Program-made: the position numbers and the translations under genes
Shown here: piece by piece, positions 36,321-43,606 of the stretch
Layout of the letters: each line of letters begins with the position of its first letter
Numbering within the stretch: position 1 is the first letter of the stretch
Assembly (NCBI RefSeq): GCF_900167085.1
Contig: NZ_FUXA01000008.1
Coordinates: forward strand, 179,702 to 243,701
Direction of reading: 5' to 3'
Origin: Eubacterium ruminantium
GTDB lineage: Bacteria; Bacillota; Clostridia; Lachnospirales; Lachnospiraceae
Length of the DNA stretch: 64,000 bases
The notes under the pieces: generated by a model
Database searches by the model: none
Seen by the model: only the letters and a program-made list of their open reading frames with translations
Told to the model about the DNA's origin: nothing

Positions 36321-37402
36321 TGAAGGTTTTGGTTGCTCTGAATCCGGATATGCTGGATGAGATATGTTATGAAAATGCTGAATATATTCAGCTTGGAAAA
36401 GCCCGCGTACTGATAGGGAATGTGGAACTGTCTGAGCCTTCATTTGATGAAAATGATGAGAAGAATAAAGACCATGTTCTTGTCAGGGTAGATGCATTTT
36501 CCTGTAACTTCAGAGACAAAGGAATACTTCTTCATAACTACGAACTGATGATGAAAAATAAAAGAGCATTTCTTCCTTTCGGTTCCGAGTTTTGCGGCGA
36601 GATAGTAAAGAAAGGAAAAAATGTTAATGAGTACTCAGTCGGGGACATTGTGATCCCCGATTGCAGATACGAAGAAATGGATTCTAAAGAAGTTGCGCCG
36701 GGAATCACAACGAACTTTGCTTCTCTTGGTTGGCTGAGGCTTAATAAGAATAAAATAGTAAAGAAACCGGACAGTTTCGGGATATCTGAAGGAGCTGCCT
36801 TCGGACTTGGAGCCGAGACAGCTGCAAGCATGATAAGAAAGTCGGGAATACTTGAGGCTGATGTGAAAAAGCCTATAGTTTTCAGCGCGAATTCGGCAAC
36901 ATCACTTTTTATAATCCAGGCACTTTTGGCACATGGGATAGAGCCGATATGTATATCATCAAAGAAACCCGATGCAGAATATCCGTTTGATGTTAAGAGG
37001 GACAGCACAGATAATATCGAAAAATATTTCGGAACTGCGACACATGCATTTGATCCGTTTTTCGATATCAATATTCTGAATGCGGTTTCGACACTGAATA
37101 TGGGCGGTAAATACATTTACTGCGGAATGGTCGAGCAGCATCCGCTTCTCAGCGAGAAGGATCTTTCGGAATACACGACCACTTTAAGAGAAGCATTAAA
37201 AATCGCTATTGTTAAAAACATATCCATAATCGGAAACTGCCTTGGCACTCATGATGATATCGTCGATGCCGGAAAACTGTATGAAAGAAAAGGTATGAAG
37301 CCGGTTGTGGAAGGGATTTATAAAGTATATGAAGGAATGCAGTTTCTGGGGAAAAGCTTCCTTGGGAAAAATGCGCCGGGGAAATGTGTGATGACCTACT
37401 AA
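36320..37402 (+). CDS. lanJ: LanJ-type dehydroalanine reductase (MDR family)
   Basis: A 360-residue medium-chain dehydrogenase/reductase. The N-terminal GroES-like half has VLVRVDAFSCNFRDKGILL and GSEFCGEIVKKG; the Rossmann half begins near VFSANSATSLFIIQALLAHG. In lacticin 3147, LtnJ occupies the same place after ltnM2 and hydrogenates dehydroalanine to D-alanine. The same role is inferred here from position and family. The overlap TGATG couples it to lanM2. If active, some Ser in LanA1 (Ser7) and LanA2 (Ser15 of the core) could become D-Ala. A simple quinone-oxidoreductase function is less likely in this context. Confidence 0.82.
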   Translation: MKVLVALNPDMLDEICYENAEYIQLGKARVLIGNVELSEPSFDENDEKNKDHVLVRVDAFSCNFRDKGILLHNYELMMKNKRAFLPFGSEFCGEIVKKGKNVNEYSVGDIVIPDCRYEEMDSKEVAPGITTNFASLGWLRLNKNKIVKKPDSFGISEGAAFGLGAETAASMIRKSGILEADVKKPIVFSANSATSLFIIQALLAHGIEPICISSKKPDAEYPFDVKRDSTDNIEKYFGTATHAFDPFFDINILNAVSTLNMGGKYIYCGMVEQHPLLSEKDLSEYTTTLREALKIAIVKNISIIGNCLGTHDDIVDAGKLYERKGMKPVVEGIYKVYEGMQFLGKSFLGKNAPGKCVMTY

Positions 37403-37429
37403 AAGTCATTATAGAAAGGGTGATGAAGT

Positions 37430-37630
37430 ATGTTAATAAGATGGTTGATATTTTTATATGCAGTATGTTTCCTGGGAGGCCTTGCACTTAAAATCCTGGA
37501 GTCCCTGAATATTAATGTCTGGGTAGCAAGAGGCGGCGGAATGGTTGTTGCTGCATTTGCGGGATTCGTTTTTCACAAAATTTTATTTCGTGATGTGAAA
37601 AAGAAAGACAAGGAAGAAAGTCACAGTTAA
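37430..37630 (+). CDS. Small membrane protein, candidate immunity protein
   Basis: A 66-residue protein with two predicted membrane helices (~2-22 and ~35-52) and a basic/acidic tail KKKDKEESH. AAAGGGTGATG precedes it by a few bases. It lies between lanJ and the immunity transporter genes, where a LtnI-like immunity protein would be expected. No recognisable family, and it is shorter than the LtnI I remember (over 100 residues), so the role rests only on context. Confidence 0.6.
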   Translation: MLIRWLIFLYAVCFLGGLALKILESLNINVWVARGGGMVVAAFAGFVFHKILFRDVKKKDKEESHS

Positions 37631-37660
37631 ATAAACTGCGGATAAAGAAGGACAGAATAA

Positions 37661-38530
37661 ATGATGGAAGTTAAATCAATATCCAAGAAATACGGAAATA
37701 AAACTATACTGGACAAGGTTTCATTTGCCATTGAAAGTGGCGAGATTGTAGGTCTTGTGGGAAAGAATGGAGCCGGGAAGAGTACACTCATGAAGATCAT
37801 GGCTCATCTTGATCCTGACTTCAAAGGGGAAATAGATGAAAAATCACGCATAGGATATTTTATAGAAAATCCAAAGTTGTATGAAAAGAAAACGGGGTTA
37901 TGGCATCTCAGATTTTTCTCTTCCATATACGGCAGAAGATTTGATCTTGAAGATTATAAGGACTTCCTTGATGATATCGGTTTGGCGGAGGTCCTCAATA
38001 AGAAAGTCAGATCATATTCTCTGGGTATGAAGGAAAAGCTGGGAGTTATGATCAGCATGCTGAATCAGCCTGACTTTGTAATACTTGATGAGCCGACCAA
38101 CGGAATGGACATAGATTCATCCATGAATCTGCTTAAAAATATCAGAAAATATGCAGATAAAAAAGGAGTCGGATTTTTATTGTCGAGTCATAAGCTTGAA
38201 GATATAGAAGAAATATGCGACAGAGTTCTTTTTCTCGACGAAAGTCATTTGGAAGAAGAAATGGATTCGTCCTGGGATGACATTTTCAACGTAACACTTA
38301 TTTTAAAGGACGCGGAAAGTGTTGACAGATTCGTGGAGAAGCAGGGCCTCGGCTCAGTAACCGGAGTGAGTGGAAAAAGCATTAAGCTTGAAACGGTTTG
38401 CGGTTTCACGGAAATAATGAATGAGCTTAAGAAAATGGATATAGACATTGTGGATTATAAAAGTGAGAAAAGATCGCTTCGTAATATCTATATGGAAAAA
38501 ATATCCGAAAGGAGAGAGAAGACAGTTTAG
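37661..38530 (+). CDS. lanF: ABC transporter ATPase, immunity (LanF-like)
   Basis: A 289-residue ABC ATPase: Walker A GLVGKNGAGKST, signature YSLGMKEKLG, Walker B FVILDEPTNGMD, switch LLSSHKLEDIEE. The C-terminal extension (~215-289) is typical of antibiotic/bacteriocin-resistance ATPases of the BcrA/LanF type. It should energise the permease that follows after 17 bases and clear lanthipeptide from the membrane of the producer. Either ATG 37661 or 37664 may start it; AAGGA is upstream. Confidence 0.88.
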   Translation: MMEVKSISKKYGNKTILDKVSFAIESGEIVGLVGKNGAGKSTLMKIMAHLDPDFKGEIDEKSRIGYFIENPKLYEKKTGLWHLRFFSSIYGRRFDLEDYKDFLDDIGLAEVLNKKVRSYSLGMKEKLGVMISMLNQPDFVILDEPTNGMDIDSSMNLLKNIRKYADKKGVGFLLSSHKLEDIEEICDRVLFLDESHLEEEMDSSWDDIFNVTLILKDAESVDRFVEKQGLGSVTGVSGKSIKLETVCGFTEIMNELKKMDIDIVDYKSEKRSLRNIYMEKISERREKTV

Positions 38531-38547
38531 TTTTTCTCAGAAATCTT

Positions 38548-39273
38548 ATGAAACTTAGTATAAAAAGATTTGTTTATGAAAGTATGAAGGAGCTTACTGT
38601 GACGGGACGACTTTTGCTCGGACTGGTTATAGGTATAGTTCCTGCTGTTATGGTGGCGGGATTTATTATTTCACATCCTGATACGGAATTTTATATTAAA
38701 CATGTTACAAATTTTTATTGCATGTTGGGAATGCTTATGGCGGTATTAACCTCTATTTATCTTATAAGCCGCGACTTTAGTACAGGCGCGATAACTCTTA
38801 TAAGTAACAGTAGATATAACAGGCGTTCATATGTATTTGCAAATATGATAGTGGCTGTACTGGTTGCATTTATTTATGCGGTTATCGGAGTGGCAGTTGC
38901 CGTTATATGCAGCGGCATGGGAGTTCCGGGCCGATTAGGGTTTGGATTTCTATCGGGATTTTTCTTAAATGTTATATTGGTTATTCCAACATACTTTATG
39001 TTATGCTATATTATTTTCTTAAAGGGAGCAGGAAATGGAACGGTTTATACTCTTCTTACGGTCGCGTTACTATTTCTCCCTAATCTAATATCTAATATTT
39101 TACCGTCAATACATAGTAAGTTGGTGCGAAGTCTGATAGAAAATACTCCGCTGTATTATTATCCGATTTATGTAGGAAGCAGAGCTCTTTCTCTTTTGCA
39201 GTATGCCATCGGAGCAGCAGTGCTTATCATTGGATTTATGTATATTTTAAATAAGAGCAAAAGATATAAATAA
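38548..39273 (+). CDS. lanE: ABC-2 permease, immunity (LanE-like)
   Basis: A 241-residue hydrophobic protein with about six membrane helices. Charged motif ISRDFSTGAITLISNSRYNRRSY in the first loop is typical of ABC-2-type permeases of bacitracin/lantibiotic immunity systems (residues given here overlap the second helix end). It pairs with the ATPase just upstream. The next gene, a LytTR regulator, begins 28 bases later and probably belongs to the same transcript. Confidence 0.8.
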   Translation: MKLSIKRFVYESMKELTVTGRLLLGLVIGIVPAVMVAGFIISHPDTEFYIKHVTNFYCMLGMLMAVLTSIYLISRDFSTGAITLISNSRYNRRSYVFANMIVAVLVAFIYAVIGVAVAVICSGMGVPGRLGFGFLSGFFLNVILVIPTYFMLCYIIFLKGAGNGTVYTLLTVALLFLPNLISNILPSIHSKLVRSLIENTPLYYYPIYVGSRALSLLQYAIGAAVLIIGFMYILNKSKRYK

Positions 39274-39301
39274 GTGCCATGCATCATATGGGAGGGACAA
39301 C

Positions 39302-40027
39302 ATGTTAAAGGTTTACATATGTGAAGATAGTAAAGATCAAAGAACCCGGTTTGAATCAGATCTGACTGATATTTTGAAAGAAGAGTTCAGTGACATGATA
39401 AGTCTCGGGCTTTCTTCCGGTAATCCGGACGATATTCTTGATGCCATCAGGGCGGATAATACTCTTGGAATATTTTTCTTGGATATAGATCTAAGTGCAA
39501 GAATAAATGGTATTCAGTTAGCCAGTGAGATCAGAAAGATTCAGCCGAGGTGTTATATCATTTTCGTAACAACACACTCAGAGATGTCTTATATGACTTT
39601 TTCATATAAGGTTGAAGCTATGGACTTCATCATTAAGGATAATGCAGCGGACGTTAAGCACAGAGTGCGTCAGTGTCTCTTAAATTGTTATCATCTGAGT
39701 AATCATTTTGTTGAATCGGTAAATAAAAATTATATGGTGAAGATCGGAAGCTGTGTAAAGGCTGTTCCATACGATGATATTTTATTCTTTGAAGCATCGG
39801 AAAATGCGAGAAAGGTTATCCTTAAAGCCAAGAATTCCCAGTTCGAGTTCACCGGTAAATTAAAAGATATCGAGAGAGAACTTGGGGACAAGTTCTATAG
39901 ATGTCACAGATCATTTTTGGTCAATCGCGAAAATGTCATAAATGTAGATAAAGAGAATAGTGAAGTTGTTCTGGACGGCGGGATTGTGTGCCCTATGTCC
40001 GTAAGACTGGGAAAGGGACTGTACTGA
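39302..40027 (+). CDS. LytTR-family response regulator (AgrA/LanR-like), copy 1
   Basis: A 241-residue regulator. The receiver (1-~125) has acidic pocket CEDS, phospho-acceptor Asp in FFLDIDL, Thr in FVTTHSEM and Lys in DFIIKD. The LytTR DNA-binding domain (~140-241) has DDILFFEASENARKVI, FYRCHRSFLVNRENV and the terminal strand. AgrA-type proteins bind paired 9-bp direct repeats. GGAGGG precedes the start. It ends the lan operon and is tail-to-tail with copy 2. It is a likely activator of lanA1 and agrD. Confidence 0.93.
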   Translation: MLKVYICEDSKDQRTRFESDLTDILKEEFSDMISLGLSSGNPDDILDAIRADNTLGIFFLDIDLSARINGIQLASEIRKIQPRCYIIFVTTHSEMSYMTFSYKVEAMDFIIKDNAADVKHRVRQCLLNCYHLSNHFVESVNKNYMVKIGSCVKAVPYDDILFFEASENARKVILKAKNSQFEFTGKLKDIERELGDKFYRCHRSFLVNRENVINVDKENSEVVLDGGIVCPMSVRLGKGLY

Positions 40028-40038
40028 TACAGTCCCTT
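40013..40038. terminator. Hairpin at the end of the lan operon
   Basis: AAGGGACTGTA and TACAGTCCCTT form a perfect 11-bp stem with a CTGA loop, overlapping the last codons of the regulator. There is no T-run after it, so it may be a weak terminator or a 3' end stabiliser between convergent genes. Confidence 0.5.
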
Positions 40039-40078
40039 AACGCAGTGAAAAATAAATTCAAAACAAACTAAAACGATT

Positions 40079-40801
40079 TTAAATCAGCGACTTCAGTAAC
40101 TTTGAAGATGTCAGGCATATGTCCTGATTGCTCATTTCAATTGTCCTTGTTTTGGAATTAATCTCTCTGATATGGTTCTTATTGATAAGATAAGCTCTGT
40201 GACATTGCACGAAGCGGCTGTCGAGAGAAGATGCCAGCTCCTTCAGTGTTCCGGCGAATTCAATCTGGCTGGACACGGTATGAACAACGACTTTATGAGC
40301 ATTGCTTGATGATTCGAAATAAATGATTTCATCTAATGCGAGACAATATTCTTTGTCACTAAGCTTAATTATAAAATTCTGGTCGAAGCTGTTATTCTTT
40401 GATGAATATCTGGAATATGCATTGATGATACACTGATGTATCCTGTCAGCAATTTTATCGATATCATCTTTGATGATAAAATCCATTGCTTCAACTTTAT
40501 AAGAAAATGTCATGAAAGACATTTCGGAATGGGTTGTAATAAAGACGATAAAACCTCTTGAATCTATCTTACGGATTTCCTTGGCGAGAGCAAGACCGTT
40601 CATATCGCTGCTAAGGTCGATATCAAGGAAATAAAGACCTGTCGACCGTTCTGAATCTATCAATTCAAGTATCTCATGAGGATCATCTGTTGCTTTAACG
40701 AACTGAATGTCGTAATCATCGATGAGGATCATATTGTTGATATATTTGGATAGAATTTCACGCTGTTTCGGGTTGTCTTCACATAAGTATATTTTAAGCA
40801 T
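40079..40801 (-). CDS. LytTR-family response regulator, copy 2
   Basis: A 240-residue paralogue of the regulator at 39302, alike along its whole length (FFLDIDLS, FVTTHSEMSFMTFSYKVEAMDFIIKDD, RCHRAYLINKNH-type LytTR end with VQCHRAYL). It is on the opposite strand, convergent with copy 1, and has its own 312-base upstream region with direct repeats. Two regulators for one kinase suggest that they act on different promoters or oppose each other. Which one responds to the AgrC-like kinase is not visible. Confidence 0.93.
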   Translation of the reverse strand: MLKIYLCEDNPKQREILSKYINNMILIDDYDIQFVKATDDPHEILELIDSERSTGLYFLDIDLSSDMNGLALAKEIRKIDSRGFIVFITTHSEMSFMTFSYKVEAMDFIIKDDIDKIADRIHQCIINAYSRYSSKNNSFDQNFIIKLSDKEYCLALDEIIYFESSSNAHKVVVHTVSSQIEFAGTLKELASSLDSRFVQCHRAYLINKNHIREINSKTRTIEMSNQDICLTSSKLLKSLI

Positions 40802-40837
40802 GTATTTTTACCTCTTGATAGCCAGAATATGGAATGT

Positions 40838-40964
40838 AAATATAACTGAATCTATAAATATAACTGAATCTATAAATACCGGTTTGTTAATATATGAATA
40901 TAATGGTTTGTTAATTATATAGATATTCGAATCCTTTTAATATACAGACATATCGGTTTGTTAT
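40838..40964. repeat. 18-bp tandem repeat and GGTTTGTTA repeats before agrB / regulator 2
   Basis: AAATATAACTGAATCTAT occurs twice in tandem (40838-40855, 40856-40873). GGTTTGTTA then recurs at 40881, 40905 and 40955. The 312-base AT-rich gap (40802-41113) serves regulator copy 2 on one side and agrB on the other. TTGACA near 41053 is a possible -35 for agrB with a poor -10. The repeats may be binding sites; no protein is assigned. Confidence 0.7.
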
Positions 40965-41113
40965 CCATGTAGATATAATGATTCTTGAATATAGAAATAT
41001 ATATCTTGAAATATAAATATAATGACCTTTATAATATATAAAAGTAATGATCTTGACATTAAAATATTAATATAGAATATTTGATTAGTCAATTATAAGA
41101 AGGGCGGAAAAGA

Positions 41114-41668
41114 ATGGACTTACAACATAAAATGGCGGTCGGGATCGCCGGAGTACTAACCGGAAAAAGTGATGATGAGAAAGAGAAGGCGCTGGTAACC
41201 TACGGAATTGAGATCATCTTGAATGAATCAGTAAAAGGTATACTCATTTTAATCCTGGGAATATGCTTCGGGAAGTTTCCGCTTGCGGTGCTCGGGATGG
41301 TTTATCTTCTCGTTGCAAGAAATCTTGCAGGCGGTCGCCATGCAAAAAGTAATATCATGTGCATATTGATCTCCATTGTGTCGGCATTCTTTTGCCCGCT
41401 CTTTGCTATCAAAATAAATATTCCTTTTGTGATCCAAATAATTTTATGTCTTTTTATGAGTATATTGATCCCGGTGATCGTTCCATTTGATCCGGATGGG
41501 AAAATCGGAAGTAAAGTAAAAAATAAAAGAAGGATTTATAGCCTTCTATCATTTTGGATAGCCTTAATATTTGTATATTTTATTGCCGGCAGATCATATA
41601 TAAATGCGATCCTCGTTATAGAAATGATCTCGCTTGGTGCAGCGGTAAACTTTAATCACTGCAAATGA
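41114..41668 (+). CDS. agrB: AgrB-type peptide cyclase/protease
   Basis: A 184-residue integral membrane endopeptidase that removes the C-terminal tail of AgrD and forms the (thio)lactone ring. The catalytic signature ARNLAGGRHAKSNIMC has His and Cys seven residues apart, as in S. aureus AgrB (His77/Cys84). About five membrane helices follow or surround it. AAGAAGGGCGG is upstream of the ATG. Its substrate AgrD is just downstream but on the opposite strand. Confidence 0.93.
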   Translation: MDLQHKMAVGIAGVLTGKSDDEKEKALVTYGIEIILNESVKGILILILGICFGKFPLAVLGMVYLLVARNLAGGRHAKSNIMCILISIVSAFFCPLFAIKINIPFVIQIILCLFMSILIPVIVPFDPDGKIGSKVKNKRRIYSLLSFWIALIFVYFIAGRSYINAILVIEMISLGAAVNFNHCK

Positions 41669-41702
41669 AAAGCCCCGCAGCAAATAACTGCGAGGCTTTT
41701 TT
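41669..41702. terminator. Bidirectional terminator between agrB and agrD
   Basis: AAGCCCCGCAG pairs with CTGCGAGGCTT (one mismatch) and is followed by a T-run on the plus strand; the genes on either side converge. Confidence 0.8.
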
Positions 41703-41716
41703 GAGGTAATCAGAAA

Positions 41717-41884
41717 TTATTTGATTTCTTCATTTTCTGATGAAACAGATTCTTTTAAGATCGCCGGAATCTCTACCTTGTGGAAGAAGAAAATGCTGTC
41801 TCCTTCGATTGGATTGGAATAAGCATTTGCCATTCCGATGTTCTCAAAATTGTTCTTAAGTCTTTCCTTTAAATTCTTTATCAT
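41717..41884 (-). CDS. agrD: AgrD-type autoinducer precursor with serine ring residue
   Basis: A 55-residue ORF on the minus strand preceded by AGGAGGGG. The N-terminal ~20 residues (MIKNLKERLKNNFENIG) form a basic amphipathic helix. SIFFF (Ser30-Phe34) is followed by HKVEIPAIL, which aligns with the DEVEVPKEL tail of S. aureus AgrD. The ring residue Cys is replaced by Ser and the five-residue spacing to the cleavage site is kept, so the predicted signal is a serine lactone, as in S. intermedius. The C-terminal tail is acidic. It is convergent with agrB and divergent from agrC. AgrB should process it. Confidence 0.85.
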   Translation of the reverse strand: MIKNLKERLKNNFENIGMANAYSNPIEGDSIFFFHKVEIPAILKESVSSENEEIK

Positions 41885-41915
41885 GGTTGTAACCCCTCCT
41901 GTAATTTATGATTTG

Positions 41916-41982
41916 ATTATAATCGTTTATCATAAAAAATTACGAAATCGGACTGAAATGCCAAAAAAGTGTAGTAAACGTA
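41916..41982 (-). promoter_or_regulatory. LytTR-type box and -10 of agrD
   Basis: On the minus strand TACGTTTACTACAC, a T-run and GGCATTT (41956-41982) align gap-free with the box before lanA1. TATAAT (41916-41921) lies exactly 34 bases downstream of GGCATTT, the same distance as at lanA1. TACGTTTAC fits all but one position of the AgrA half-site consensus. This predicts autoinduction of agrD. Confidence 0.7.
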
Positions 41983-42031
41983 ATTGCAAAAATCATTTAA
42001 GTATAAATTTGATGACATAAACCAATAGAAA

Positions 42032-42060
42032 TTGACATCAAAACGTAATCATTTTATAAT
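42032..42060 (+). promoter_or_regulatory. Consensus sigma-A promoter of agrC
   Basis: TTGACA (42032-42037), a 17-base spacer and TATAAT (42055-42060) form a perfect match to the vegetative consensus, 40 bases before the kinase start. The kinase should therefore be made constitutively. Confidence 0.8.
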
Positions 42061-42099
42061 TTAAAGGCAGATATTAAATCAGCTAGAGGGGTGGACGTA

Positions 42100-43449
42100 A
42101 TGAAAGATTTAATAGTTATCAGAATTCTCATGTTATTCTCGGCGTTCTGGATGCCGCTTGCCGTTAATATTCTTATCGATGAGAAGATTAAATGGCAGAA
42201 AAGATTAATTTGTTCTATATTAAGCATGATAAGTTATATACTTATCTTTTCTCAAAATTCCTCAGAAATAATGGCGCTGATTTATTTTCCTGTGATGATG
42301 ATATTTGTTTATTTTTGTCTTAACAGGTCAGCGATTCATTTACTGCTTGTTCCTGCTTCATATATAATTGTTCTGAATTGTAATTATATTGCGGCGAGCA
42401 TTAACAGAAATTATCTCTCCGGATGGTCTTTTGGTTCGCGTGGAGATATGATAGTTAAACGCGGTATTCTTGTCACGATTCTTGTGGCGGCGGTTTCATT
42501 TGTAATAAGACTCATAATCATATTTTTTAAGAAGAGGATAATGGTTAATTTTTCGAAAGAGATCATTATATGCATGGCTCTTATCGTTGTGCTGTGTACT
42601 ATGCTCTGCCTCGGAGCCAGCTGGTCTCAGAAGAAGCTCGGCAGGGAAGGACTGCTGTATGAACTTGCGGTATTTCTATATACTATCGTAACTCTTGCGG
42701 TTGTAACATATGCAATCCGCGTTGTTCATATGCAGGAATCGGCGAAAAGAAAGGTCCAGGAACATAAGGATATCCTGGAATACACTTCTCATATTGAAAA
42801 TATGTATGAAGAGCTGAGAGGATTCAGGCATGACTACGTAAATATCCTTGCGTCTCTTTCCGGATATATTGAAAAGAATGATATGAGGGGCCTCGAAAAA
42901 TATTTCAATGAGACTATCATGCCGACGAATGAAAAAATGAACAGCAACAAATACCGCCTTCAGAAATTATCCAAGATAGAAAATCCGGCCATAAAAGGTC
43001 TTGTTTCAAATAAATTGATTTACGCGATGAGTACGGGCATCGATGTATTTATAGATATAATGGATGAAATAAAGGATGTGGATGTAAGAGATATCGATCT
43101 TTGCCGTATACTTGGAATTTATCTTGATAATGCAGTCGAAGCTGCGGGAGAGACTGAAGAAAAAGAACTGAAGTTTAATATCATTCAGGATAATGGTTCA
43201 ACGGTTATAGTAATAATGAATTCATTTATAAATAAAGGTATTTCCATAAGTAATATGGAGAAACAGGGATTTTCAACCAAGGGTGAAGGACGAGGTCTCG
43301 GCCTTAGCAACGTGGTTCAGGTTCTCGGTCAGTATGAGAATGTTAATAAGGTGACGGAAATAAGAGACAATTATTTCATCCAGACCTTGATAATCAGTGA
43401 AAATGAAAAGAAAAAGCTTCCTAAATCATTTATACAGGGCTTGTTATAA
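42100..43449 (+). CDS. agrC: AgrC-like sensor histidine kinase (GHKL)
   Basis: A 449-residue membrane kinase. About six membrane helices fill residues 1-~215 and form the peptide-sensing part. A coiled linker (~220-240) leads to the phospho-acceptor GFRHDYVNILASLSGYI. The GHKL ATPase domain has the N box LDNAVEAA and the G box GEGRGLGLSNV. ATG 42100 is preferred to GTG 42091 because AGAGGGG provides the RBS. It should sense the AgrD-derived lactone and phosphorylate one or both LytTR regulators nearby. Confidence 0.92.
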   Translation: MKDLIVIRILMLFSAFWMPLAVNILIDEKIKWQKRLICSILSMISYILIFSQNSSEIMALIYFPVMMIFVYFCLNRSAIHLLLVPASYIIVLNCNYIAASINRNYLSGWSFGSRGDMIVKRGILVTILVAAVSFVIRLIIIFFKKRIMVNFSKEIIICMALIVVLCTMLCLGASWSQKKLGREGLLYELAVFLYTIVTLAVVTYAIRVVHMQESAKRKVQEHKDILEYTSHIENMYEELRGFRHDYVNILASLSGYIEKNDMRGLEKYFNETIMPTNEKMNSNKYRLQKLSKIENPAIKGLVSNKLIYAMSTGIDVFIDIMDEIKDVDVRDIDLCRILGIYLDNAVEAAGETEEKELKFNIIQDNGSTVIVIMNSFINKGISISNMEKQGFSTKGEGRGLGLSNVVQVLGQYENVNKVTEIRDNYFIQTLIISENEKKKLPKSFIQGLL

Positions 43450-43606
43450 GTGCCTGAAAATGATAAACTTAAGCTTATCTGAAGCTTTGCATTATATCCC
43501 GTTTTTTAATTGAGTTTGCAGGTGTTATAAAACTTAGGGCATAGATATAATGCAATGGTGGGGACTTTTATAGTTTAAAAGTTAATAAAACGGAGAAAGT
43601 GAGAGT

